Shown piece after piece: positions 1 to 6,282 of a stretch of 10,883 bases of DNA. Under the pieces are notes generated by a model. That model ran no database searches. It was not told where the DNA came from and saw only the letters and a program-made list of their open reading frames with translations. The DNA is from Bacillota bacterium (GTDB lineage Bacteria; Bacillota; Clostridia; Peptostreptococcales; Anaerovoracaceae), in NCBI GenBank assembly GCA_021443825.1, contig JABUTE010000111.1, positions 1-10,883 on the forward strand, read 5' to 3'. How positions within the stretch are numbered: position 1 is the stretch's first letter; the number at the start of each line of letters is the position of its first letter. Made by a program: the position numbers and the translations under genes.

Positions 1-2300
1 GCGCTGAGCAGCTCACCAAGTCCGGAGCTTCTGCTGGCGGCCTTCAGCTCTTCCAGTTCTTTCTTAACGGCCTTCAGTTCTTCGGTAAGGGCTTCCGCCT
101 TCTGCACCAGATTCTGGGGCAGGGTCTTAAGAACGGCGCTGGTTCTGGCCACATGCTCGGCCTGGCTGTTGAGCAGCTCGTATACAGCGCTGCCGGTAAT
201 TGCTTCGATCCTGCGAACGCCTGCAGCCACACCGGATTCGGATACGATCTTAAAGGCGCCGATCTGACCGATGTTGGCAACGTGAGTGCCGCCGCAGAAT
301 TCCATGGAAAAGCCGGGAATATTAACTACCCGCACATGGCTTCCGTACTTTTCACCGAACAGCATCATGGCGCCCAGCTTCTTTGCTTCTTCGATGGGCA
401 GCACCCGGGTATCGACCTGGGTAAACAGCAGGATCTGATCGTTGACCAACTTTTCGACTTTTGCCAGTTCATCTGCAGTCAGAGCCTCAAAATGGGTAAA
501 GTCGAAGCGAAGACCGGAATCGGTCACCATGGAGCCGGCCTGCTCTACGTGATCGCCCAAAACGACCTGCAGCGCCTTCTGCAGCAGGTGGGTCGCGGTA
601 TGATTTCGCTCGCAGCTGTGTCTTGCTGCAGGGTCTACAGAAGCAGTGACCTGCTCGCCTACGGCGATCTCGCCCTTTACGACCTGGAGCTTATGTACGT
701 AGATATTTCCGCTCTTGATGGTATCGGTGACGATGGCTTCAAAGCTGTCGGAATACAGTCTGCCGGTATCGCCCTTCTGACCGCCGCCCTCTCCGTAGAA
801 GGTGGTCTGATCGAGGATGACACGGACCGATTCTCCTTCGGAGGCGCTGTTTAAACTGGAAAGTCCGTTGATAATGCCCAGCACCTTCGCCTGCGTATCG
901 AGAAGCCCGTAGCCCCGGAACTCGGTCTGAGGATAGTTGACATACATGGAGGATTCATCCTTCCATCCTTCGTTATCCTCGGCCTTTCTGGCAGCTCTTG
1001 CCTGTTCTTTCTGAGCCTTCATAGCCGCGTTATAGCCGTCCAGATCGACGGTGCAGCCGTTGTCTTCTGCGATCTCCTGGGTCAGCTCGATGGGGAAGCC
1101 GTAGGTATCGTAAAGGCGGAACACCTGTTCACCCGAGAGCATGGTATTGCCCGATTCCTTCGCCTGCGCGATATAAGAATCCAGGATCTCGGAGCCGCCG
1201 TCGATGGTGGCTGCGAACTTGTCTTCTTCGATGCCGATGATCTTCTTGATATAGTCTTTTCTGCTGATCAGCTCGGGATAAGCATCGCCGGAGGTCTCGA
1301 ATACCTTTTCGCAAAGCTCCTTCAGGAAGCAGCCCTTGATGCCCAGCAGTCTGCCGTGACGGGCCGCTCTTCTGAGCAGCCTGCGCAAAACGTAGCCTCT
1401 GCCTTCGTTGGAGGGCAGAACGCCGTCGCAGATCAGGAAGGAGACGGAACGGATATGATCGGTGATGATGCGGATGGAGATATCGGTCTTGCTGGTGCCG
1501 CCTTCGTATTTTACACCGGACAGCTTGCAGACCTGCTGCAGGATCGCCTGCATGGTATCCACATTGTAGATGGAATCGACCCCCTGCATGATGCAGGCGA
1601 TGCGCTCCAGACCCATGCCGGTGTCGATATTCTTGTGCTCCAGCTCCCGGTAGGTGCCGTCTTCCTGACGGTCGAACTGGGTGAATACGTGGTTCCAGAA
1701 TTCCATATAGCGGTCGCAGTCGCAGCCGGGCTTGCAGCCCTCCTTGCCGCAGCCGTACTCCTCGCCCCGGTCAAAGTAGATCTCGGAACAGGGGCCGCAG
1801 GGACCGACACCGATCTCCCAGAAATTATCGTCTTTGCCCAGACGAACGATACGCTCCTGGGGAAGGCCGATCTCGTTCTTCCAGATGTTGTAGGCCTCGT
1901 CGTCATCTTCGTAGACGGTAGCCCAGAGCTTTTCGACAGGGATGTTCAGCCATTCCTCACCGGTGATGAACTCCCAGCCCCAGGTGATGGATTCTCTCTT
2001 AAAATAGTCGCCGAAGCTGAAATTGCCCAGCATTTCGAAGTAGGTGGCGTGCCTTGCCGTATGGCCTACATTGTCGATGTCGTTGGTGCGGATGCACTTC
2101 TGGCAGGTGGTCATCCTGCTTTTGGGAGGCTCTTCAATGCCTGCAAAATAAGGCTTGAGGGGCGCCATGCCTGCAGGGATCAGAAGAAGGCTCTTATCGT
2201 TGTTTGGAACGAGCGAATAGCTTTCGTGTCTGAGGCAGCCCTTGCTTTCCCAGAACGAAAGAAATTTCTCACGGATCTCGTTTACTCCCATATATCTCAT
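1..2300 (-). CDS. alaS: Alanine--tRNA ligase, C-terminus cut by window edge
   Basis: Cytoplasmic class II aminoacyl-tRNA synthetase that charges tRNA-Ala and hydrolyses mischarged Ser/Gly-tRNA-Ala. About 766 codons are present. The reading frame is open to base 1, so the last ~110 residues (C-Ala/DHHA1 region) of a usual ~875-residue enzyme lie outside. The N-terminal catalytic core is intact (RTNDIDNVG and HATYFEMLGNFSFGDYF around residues 71-100). The editing-domain zinc ligands are visible as H567-x3-H571 (HTATH) and C669/H673 (CGGTH). A cysteine-rich loop (C184, C189, C193, C195) follows GPCGPC at 166-171; this insertion is common in clostridial AlaS. The ATG at 2300 is chosen because GGAGG lies 10 nt upstream; a second ATG at 2291 is possible. 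No T-box specifier leader fits in the 94 bases between mnmA and this gene. No frameshift was seen on reading the frame through. Confidence 0.98.
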   Translation of the reverse strand, partial: MRYMGVNEIREKFLSFWESKGCLRHESYSLVPNNDKSLLLIPAGMAPLKPYFAGIEEPPKSRMTTCQKCIRTNDIDNVGHTARHATYFEMLGNFSFGDYFKRESITWGWEFITGEEWLNIPVEKLWATVYEDDDEAYNIWKNEIGLPQERIVRLGKDDNFWEIGVGPCGPCSEIYFDRGEEYGCGKEGCKPGCDCDRYMEFWNHVFTQFDRQEDGTYRELEHKNIDTGMGLERIACIMQGVDSIYNVDTMQAILQQVCKLSGVKYEGGTSKTDISIRIITDHIRSVSFLICDGVLPSNEGRGYVLRRLLRRAARHGRLLGIKGCFLKELCEKVFETSGDAYPELISRKDYIKKIIGIEEDKFAATIDGGSEILDSYIAQAKESGNTMLSGEQVFRLYDTYGFPIELTQEIAEDNGCTVDLDGYNAAMKAQKEQARAARKAEDNEGWKDESSMYVNYPQTEFRGYGLLDTQAKVLGIINGLSSLNSASEGESVRVILDQTTFYGEGGGQKGDTGRLYSDSFEAIVTDTIKSGNIYVHKLQVVKGEIAVGEQVTASVDPAARHSCERNHTATHLLQKALQVVLGDHVEQAGSMVTDSGLRFDFTHFEALTADELAKVEKLVNDQILLFTQVDTRVLPIEEAKKLGAMMLFGEKYGSHVRVVNIPGFSMEFCGGTHVANIGQIGAFKIVSESGVAAGVRRIEAITGSAVYELLNSQAEHVARTSAVLKTLPQNLVQKAEALTEELKAVKKELEELKAASRSSGLGELLS

Positions 2301-2337
2301 TCTATTGAAACCTCCAAAGGATAAAATCTTACCTTTC

Positions 2338-2367
2338 ATATTACAATAAAAGCAGGACTTTTGTAAA
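2338..2367 (-). promoter_or_regulatory. Candidate sigma-A promoter for alaS
   Basis: On the minus strand TTTACA (2362-2367) is followed after 18 bases by TAATAT (2338-2343). That would start RNA near 2331 and give a leader of about 30 nt before the alaS ATG. The -35 box lies in the loop and upper stem of the mnmA terminator hairpin. The match to consensus is moderate (5/6 and 4/6), so this is a weak call. It is supported mainly because alaS needs a promoter downstream of the terminator and the space is only about 50 bases. Confidence 0.35.
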
Positions 2368-2384
2368 GCAAAAGCCCTGCTTTT
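2348..2384 (-). terminator. Intrinsic terminator after mnmA
   Basis: A 16-bp inverted repeat (2348-2363 and 2369-2384) with a 5-base loop begins about 10 bases past the mnmA stop. The single non-Watson-Crick position is a G.U pair in minus-strand RNA but an A.C mismatch in plus-strand RNA, so it suits transcription from mnmA. The 3' arm ends in UUUU followed by AUUGU, a short U-rich tail. It separates the comEA-DUF896-mnmA unit from alaS. Confidence 0.85.
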
Positions 2385-2394
2385 ACATAAAAAA

Positions 2395-3447
2395 CTATTG
2401 GATCACGCCGCTTCCGATGAGAAGATCATTTTGGTAAAAAACGGCGAACTGTCCGGGCGTGGGAGCCCGCTGCCCGTCGGCAAAGGATAGCTTTGCCCGG
2501 CCGTCTCCGATGCCGGTGAGCAGACCTTCTGCTTCCCGCGCCGTATAGCGCAGCTTGCATTGAAAGGTCTTCCCCTCATATTCCGCGGGAACCGTAGTCA
2601 CGGAACCGTACTTTGCAAAGAAAAGGTCGCCCAGGCAGACTTCTTTTTGAAAGAGGACTGCTTCGTCATCCATGATCACATCGCCGGTCTTCTCGTCGAT
2701 GGAAGAAACAAATACCGGCCGGCCCACAGCAATGCCCAAGCCCTTGCGCTGACCGATGGTAAAGGCGGCGATGCCGCCATGGGATTTGATCACCGTTCCG
2801 TCGGAAAGCTTCATCAGACCCGGCTTGCCGGTGATTCCCCGTTCTTTTAAGAAATCTTTATAATCGCCCTTTAAAAAGCAAAGATCCTGACTGTCCTTCG
2901 TTGCCGCACTTGGCATCGCATTTTCGGCAGCCAGTGATCGCACCTGATCTTTATTTTCAAAGCCGGACAGAGGAAAGAGGATCCGTGACAGGATCTGCTG
3001 AGGGACCCGGCACAGCATGTAGGATTGATCCTTTTTGCGATTCGCCGCCTTCTTCACATAAAAGACCCCGTCTTCATCGCGGTAAATACCGGCATAGTGG
3101 CCGGTGGCGATATAGTCGATTCCCTGCGCATCCGCCGCAGCAAGAAGTGTCTTCAGCTTAAAGGAGGGATTGCACACCACACAGGGGCAGGGAGTCTCGC
3201 CTTTGCAATAGGAATCACAGAAATACCCGATGATCTTCTCTTCGAATTCTTCAGCCTTATTAACGGCATAAAACGGGATCTGCAGGCGCCGGGCACATTC
3301 CTGCGCCCTGGTGCGGGCTTCCTCGCTTCCTCCTTTTGTGGTATCAAAATAGAGCGCAGATACCTGATAACCCTGCTGCTGCAGCAGGATCACAGATGCG
3401 GTGCTGTCGACGCCTCCGGAAAGACCGGTCAGAACACTGGAGCCCAT
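2395..3447 (-). CDS. mnmA: tRNA-specific 2-thiouridylase MnmA
   Basis: Adenylates and thiolates U34 of Lys, Glu and Gln tRNAs to give the s2U part of mnm5s2U. About 350 residues, slightly shorter than the usual 360-370. Visible motifs, numbered from the ATG at 3447: PP-loop SGGVDS at 10-15, GHY near 117-118, DQSYML near 140-145, and the catalytic cysteine pair C92 (in CVVCNP) and C190 (in DSQDLCF). The loop before the first catalytic cysteine is unusually rich in cysteine (C77, C81, C87, C89, C92). The residue at the E. coli Asp99 position is cysteine (CxxC), the three-cysteine arrangement linked to [4Fe-4S]-type thiouridylases. An alternative TTG start at 3453 overlaps the upstream TGA as TTGA. 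The ATG is preferred because it gives a normal-length lead into the PP-loop. Either start implies translational coupling to the DUF896 gene. Confidence 0.95.
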   Translation of the reverse strand: MGSSVLTGLSGGVDSTASVILLQQQGYQVSALYFDTTKGGSEEARTRAQECARRLQIPFYAVNKAEEFEEKIIGYFCDSYCKGETPCPCVVCNPSFKLKTLLAAADAQGIDYIATGHYAGIYRDEDGVFYVKKAANRKKDQSYMLCRVPQQILSRILFPLSGFENKDQVRSLAAENAMPSAATKDSQDLCFLKGDYKDFLKERGITGKPGLMKLSDGTVIKSHGGIAAFTIGQRKGLGIAVGRPVFVSSIDEKTGDVIMDDEAVLFQKEVCLGDLFFAKYGSVTTVPAEYEGKTFQCKLRYTAREAEGLLTGIGDGRAKLSFADGQRAPTPGQFAVFYQNDLLIGSGVIQ

Positions 3448-3449
3448 AG

Positions 3450-3662
3450 TCAATTGGGCCTCTTGTTCTGGTTCTTCGCCAGGCGGGGATCATCGCCGTC
3501 AACTACCTCGATGTTGTCAAGCTGCGCCTTGAAATTGGCCCGGAAATCCTCCAGGAACCGCTTTCTCAGCTCTGCCTGCTCTTTCTTTTCTTCGTCGGAA
3601 AGACCGACGGTCTTCTGCTTGCGGGCAAGCTGGTTGATCCGTTCGATTTCATTCTGCTGCAT
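3450..3662 (-). CDS. DUF896 (UPF0291/YnzC-type) small protein
   Basis: A 70-residue, highly charged, probably all-helical cytoplasmic protein. The N-terminal half carries the family pattern: an I-x-R-INxLARK-type segment (residues 6-15), an acidic turn SDEEKKEQ (22-29), then LRKRFLEDFR (32-41), which are the two helices of a YnzC-like hairpin. The C-terminal 25 residues are polar and probably flexible. The family is widespread in Firmicutes and its biochemical role is not established; YnzC-type genes have been associated with the SOS regulon in Bacillus, but nothing here shows an SOS operator. The ATG at 3662 has AAGGA 8 nt upstream. The gene overlaps the end of comEA by 14 bp and its stop overlaps the alternative mnmA start, so the three genes are probably one transcript. 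Confidence 0.9.
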   Translation of the reverse strand: MQQNEIERINQLARKQKTVGLSDEEKKEQAELRKRFLEDFRANFKAQLDNIEVVDGDDPRLAKNQNKRPN

Positions 3663-4134
3663 AGATATTGTCCTTTATCTTATCAAAAGTTGCCTGTCCG
3701 ATGCCTTTGACCTGCATCAGCTCCTCGATACAGACGAAGCCGCCATAGGCCTGCCGGTAATCGAGGATGGCCTGGGCTTTGGCAGGACCGATCCCCTTCA
3801 GGGTGATCAGTGCCGCAAGATCGGCGGTGTTGATGTCCAGCTTTTCGCCACGGGAAGCCTCCCCTTGCGGGGGCACGGCAGCGGCCGGTGTGGATTGTTC
3901 CTTTTGGGGCGAAGAGGAAACCGATTCTTGCGCCAAAGGAAGCGAGACCGGCAGCTCTTGCGCAGGGATAGAGCTTTCCGCTTCTTCGATGACGGCGGAG
4001 GAGGTCAGATTCTGCGATGCAAGGGTTCGCCCTGCCCCGCCCTGCACATACGAGGCCACATTGGCTGCGGCTGCAAGGACAGCAAAGGCGCCGATGAGCC
4101 CGTTCTTTAAGGTGTTGAGATCTGGTCGTTTCAA
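3649..4134 (-). CDS. comEA: ComEA-type helix-hairpin-helix DNA-binding protein
   Basis: A 161-residue membrane-anchored protein. It has a short basic N-terminus, one membrane segment (about residues 12-31), a Ser/Pro/Ala/Gln-rich spacer (about 35-95), and a C-terminal double helix-hairpin-helix domain (about 98-159). The domain opens with LDINTA and carries LKGIGPAKA and VKGIGQATF. In competent bacteria ComEA binds incoming dsDNA outside the membrane and passes it toward ComEC. The Bacillus protein (~205 residues) has an additional SLBB-like domain, replaced here by a low-complexity linker. The start is a TTG at 4134: no ATG or GTG lies upstream in frame before a TAG, and starting inside would remove the anchor. 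Ribosome binding is weak (GGGA/GAG-type). A consensus promoter lies just upstream. No comEC is visible here, so actual competence is not shown. Confidence 0.92.
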   Translation of the reverse strand: MKRPDLNTLKNGLIGAFAVLAAAANVASYVQGGAGRTLASQNLTSSAVIEEAESSIPAQELPVSLPLAQESVSSSPQKEQSTPAAAVPPQGEASRGEKLDINTADLAALITLKGIGPAKAQAILDYRQAYGGFVCIEELMQVKGIGQATFDKIKDNIYAAE

Positions 4135-4160
4135 ACTGTTCTCAGTTCCCGTCGGCTAAA

Positions 4161-4189
4161 ATTATACATTCAGACATCATAAATGTCAA
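4161..4189 (-). promoter_or_regulatory. Consensus sigma-A promoter for comEA-DUF896-mnmA
   Basis: On the minus strand a perfect TTGACA (4184-4189) is followed by exactly 17 bases and a perfect TATAAT (4161-4166). The predicted RNA start is near 4154, giving a leader of only about 20 nt before the comEA TTG codon. The 69-base gap between the yibE/F-like gene and comEA is AT-rich and holds no terminator hairpin that I can see, so some readthrough from upstream is also possible. Confidence 0.88.
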
Positions 4190-4203
4190 TATTTACCAAT
4201 TAG

Positions 4204-5580
4204 TTACTTCAGCCGAATCTCTTTCTCATAAAGATCGATAGGCTCTTTTTCGGGAATAATGGACCGCTGTGCGGAAGTTGGTTGGTTCTGTTCTGCGGAA
4301 GAGGTCTGGCGGCGGCCCTTTTGCGAAGCCGCTTTTTTCCTTGCCCTGCGGCTTTGGGATCGCTTTTCGATCCGTTCTTTTTTGATATCCTCTTTCAGGA
4401 ACCGGATGCTGCCGGCATCGGTATAAACGAAGCAGCAGACCAGGGTGGTGAGCGGAATGGTAAGAAGAATGGCCAGGGAACCGGTGACGGACTGCAGAAT
4501 CTCTACCACGATGTTTTCTCTGTTCAAAAGCTCCAGCAGCGAAGAGGAATAGGTGATGTAAAGGAGGATGGAACACAGAGCCGAGCCGATATACGCCAGC
4601 ACCAGCGTGTTGGCCATGGTTCCCATTACATCCCGGCCGATGTTCATGCCGGATCGGAACAGTCCGTAAAAATCGATATCCGGCGCATGCAGATGAACCT
4701 CATACAAAGAAGACGAGATATCCATGGCAACGTCCATGACTGCGCCCATGGCACCGATGACGATCATGGCGAAGATGACGCCGTTCAGATCGATGGAAAC
4801 TCCGGAGGTCAGCTGCTTTAAATAAACAGAATGCTCATCCAGCATGCCGGTGAGGCGAAGGAGCCTGTCGAAGGTAAACGACAGGATCGCGGCAACGATC
4901 ACGCCGAAGCAGCAGCCCAATATGGTGGTGCAGGATTTCTGGCTGATACCGTTGGTGATGAACAGGGTCATGACGATGGTATAGACACAGGTCAAAGCCG
5001 TCATCAGATAAATATTCCACCCCGCCATGACGGAAGGAACGAATACCGTAAAGACGACAAGACAGGTCAAGGCCAGCGAAACGATGGTATTGAGACCCTT
5101 GATGCCGCCCAGCAGGATCAGCAACAGGGCAAAGGCCCATACAAGGATCATCACCCCATCCAGCCGGGCATAGCCGCCGAAGACCCATTCATTTTCTCCG
5201 TTGGCATCGCCGCCGTAATTATAGAGCATCACCTTATCGCCCACCGAAACAGCCTTTTCCTGGGTCATGGTAGAAAAATTATCGCTGGCCTGACTGGCCT
5301 CGAGGATCTGCCCCTGAAAACGCCCCTTCGTCAGCACCTCTGCCTGAAAGTATTGGGTATAGTTTTCGTAGGTAACTGCTTCGGTCTCATAGACGGAAGC
5401 ATCCAGATCGCCGATGGAAAGAACGCGGGCTTTGACCGCGAAGCCCTCCGTATCATTGAAGATATCCAGCTTTGCCGTTGCCAGTCTGCTGAAGATCAAA
5501 ACGAAGATCAGCGACAGCGCCACCGTGGCAAGCCATACCAGGGCGTGGCGGGACTGTTCTTTCTCGAAATTCAGGTTCAT
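4204..5580 (-). CDS. YibE/F-family multi-pass membrane protein
   Basis: A 458-residue integral membrane protein. Probable membrane segments by hydrophobicity: 13-33, 142-160, 163-185, 188-209, 218-237, 264-286, 322-344 and 364-386. The first is followed by a ~105-residue extracytoplasmic domain (35-140). The last is followed by a strongly basic cytoplasmic tail (395-458, with RRARKK and KGRR). The conserved YibE/F core is seen in the IGAMGAVMDVAMDISSSLYE stretch (275-294) and the following NIGRDVMGTMANTLVLAY. Members are predicted transporters or channels of unknown substrate. The N- and C-terminal halves, separate (YibE, YibF) in some Firmicutes, are one chain here. The ATG directly abuts the upstream TAA (TAAATG) with GAGGTG 6 nt before it, so translation is probably coupled to the DUF2344 gene. 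Family assignment is good; function unknown. Confidence 0.9.
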   Translation of the reverse strand: MNLNFEKEQSRHALVWLATVALSLIFVLIFSRLATAKLDIFNDTEGFAVKARVLSIGDLDASVYETEAVTYENYTQYFQAEVLTKGRFQGQILEASQASDNFSTMTQEKAVSVGDKVMLYNYGGDANGENEWVFGGYARLDGVMILVWAFALLLILLGGIKGLNTIVSLALTCLVVFTVFVPSVMAGWNIYLMTALTCVYTIVMTLFITNGISQKSCTTILGCCFGVIVAAILSFTFDRLLRLTGMLDEHSVYLKQLTSGVSIDLNGVIFAMIVIGAMGAVMDVAMDISSSLYEVHLHAPDIDFYGLFRSGMNIGRDVMGTMANTLVLAYIGSALCSILLYITYSSSLLELLNRENIVVEILQSVTGSLAILLTIPLTTLVCCFVYTDAGSIRFLKEDIKKERIEKRSQSRRARKKAASQKGRRQTSSAEQNQPTSAQRSIIPEKEPIDLYEKEIRLK

Positions 5581-6282
5581 TTACAGCACCTCATCGTAGA
5601 TCTCGGGAAGGGATATCAACCGGCCGTCTTTCAACCCGTAAAGCTCCAGGCGGCGGATCGCGATGCTGCTGCAGACCTCGACACAGGCATAGGCACACAG
5701 AGCCTGCACCAAAGGCAGCGGATTCAGAGTCTCATTGCTGGCGCAGCGAAGCATGCACTCGCCAAGGATCCTTCCGTCTTCGTAAGAGACCTGAAACGAC
5801 CGTATCTGGCTGCGAACATCCTTTGCAACCGGCTCCTTTGTCTTTTTCGACCTCTTCAGGACCATGATCTGCGGCTGGTCCATAAAGGACTGCAGCTGCC
5901 GGGTCTGCTCCTCAGTTAGCTGCGCAGGTACCGAAAACCGGTATGTCGCATATTCGCTGTAGGCGGACAGATTCTTCTTCTGAAGAGGAAGCTTTTTCAG
6001 ATAGGTAAAGGCAATGCCCATGGGAAGGGACCTGTTCAGCTCTTCCATGACCGCCCGGTCAACTGTATCCGGCGTTTCCAGCTCGAAATACTCGGAGGAG
6101 CTTTCAAAGCCCAAAGATAGGGGCTGCACCACATTGACGATCTCGTGGGGATTAAAGCCCTTGGAATAGTCGGTACGGATGCCTGCCTTTTTCAGGCTTC
6201 TTTTAAACAGCCGGTGCAGATCCAGGTGGGAAATATATTTCATATTTCCTTCTTTGGTGAAACGAAGCACATATCTATTCAT
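5581..6282 (-). CDS. DUF2344 / TIGR03936 family protein
   Basis: A 233-residue soluble protein. The N-terminus has the family signature: an R-F-x-K-x-G pattern, then KYISHLDL (residues 15-22), KKAGIRTDYSKGFNPHE (31-47) and LSLGFESSSEYFEL (55-68). The C-terminal half is less conserved. The family is found almost always next to, or fused to the C-terminus of, a TIGR03960 B12-binding-like radical SAM protein; its reaction is unknown, and it may supply substrate binding. Here it is a separate gene whose ATG overlaps the end of the radical SAM gene by 8 bp (ATGAATAG), with a GGGG-type ribosome site 7 nt before it, so the two are likely made in step. The length is normal and no break is seen. Confidence 0.91.
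   Translation of the reverse strand: MNRYVLRFTKEGNMKYISHLDLHRLFKRSLKKAGIRTDYSKGFNPHEIVNVVQPLSLGFESSSEYFELETPDTVDRAVMEELNRSLPMGIAFTYLKKLPLQKKNLSAYSEYATYRFSVPAQLTEEQTRQLQSFMDQPQIMVLKRSKKTKEPVAKDVRSQIRSFQVSYEDGRILGECMLRCASNETLNPLPLVQALCAYACVEVCSSIAIRRLELYGLKDGRLISLPEIYDEVL

Noticed and set aside
184..196. Short GC-rich repeats and palindromic stretches inside coding sequence
   Set aside because: They are explained by the codons of alaS and other conserved genes and recur without regular spacing. No CRISPR-like spaced repeats were found anywhere in the window.
1356..2324. Long open frame on the plus strand (322 codons) opposite alaS
   Set aside because: It lies antisense to a clearly conserved alaS. 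Its product shows no recognisable family, and long opposite-strand frames are expected from the codon pattern of G+C-balanced genes. The same holds for 153-854, 3025-4110, 4831-5919 and 6179-7111 on the plus strand.
2301..2394. T-box riboswitch before alaS
   Set aside because: Only 94 bases are available, 37 of them an ordinary terminator. There is no room for Stem I with a specifier loop, and I found no T-box bulge sequence.
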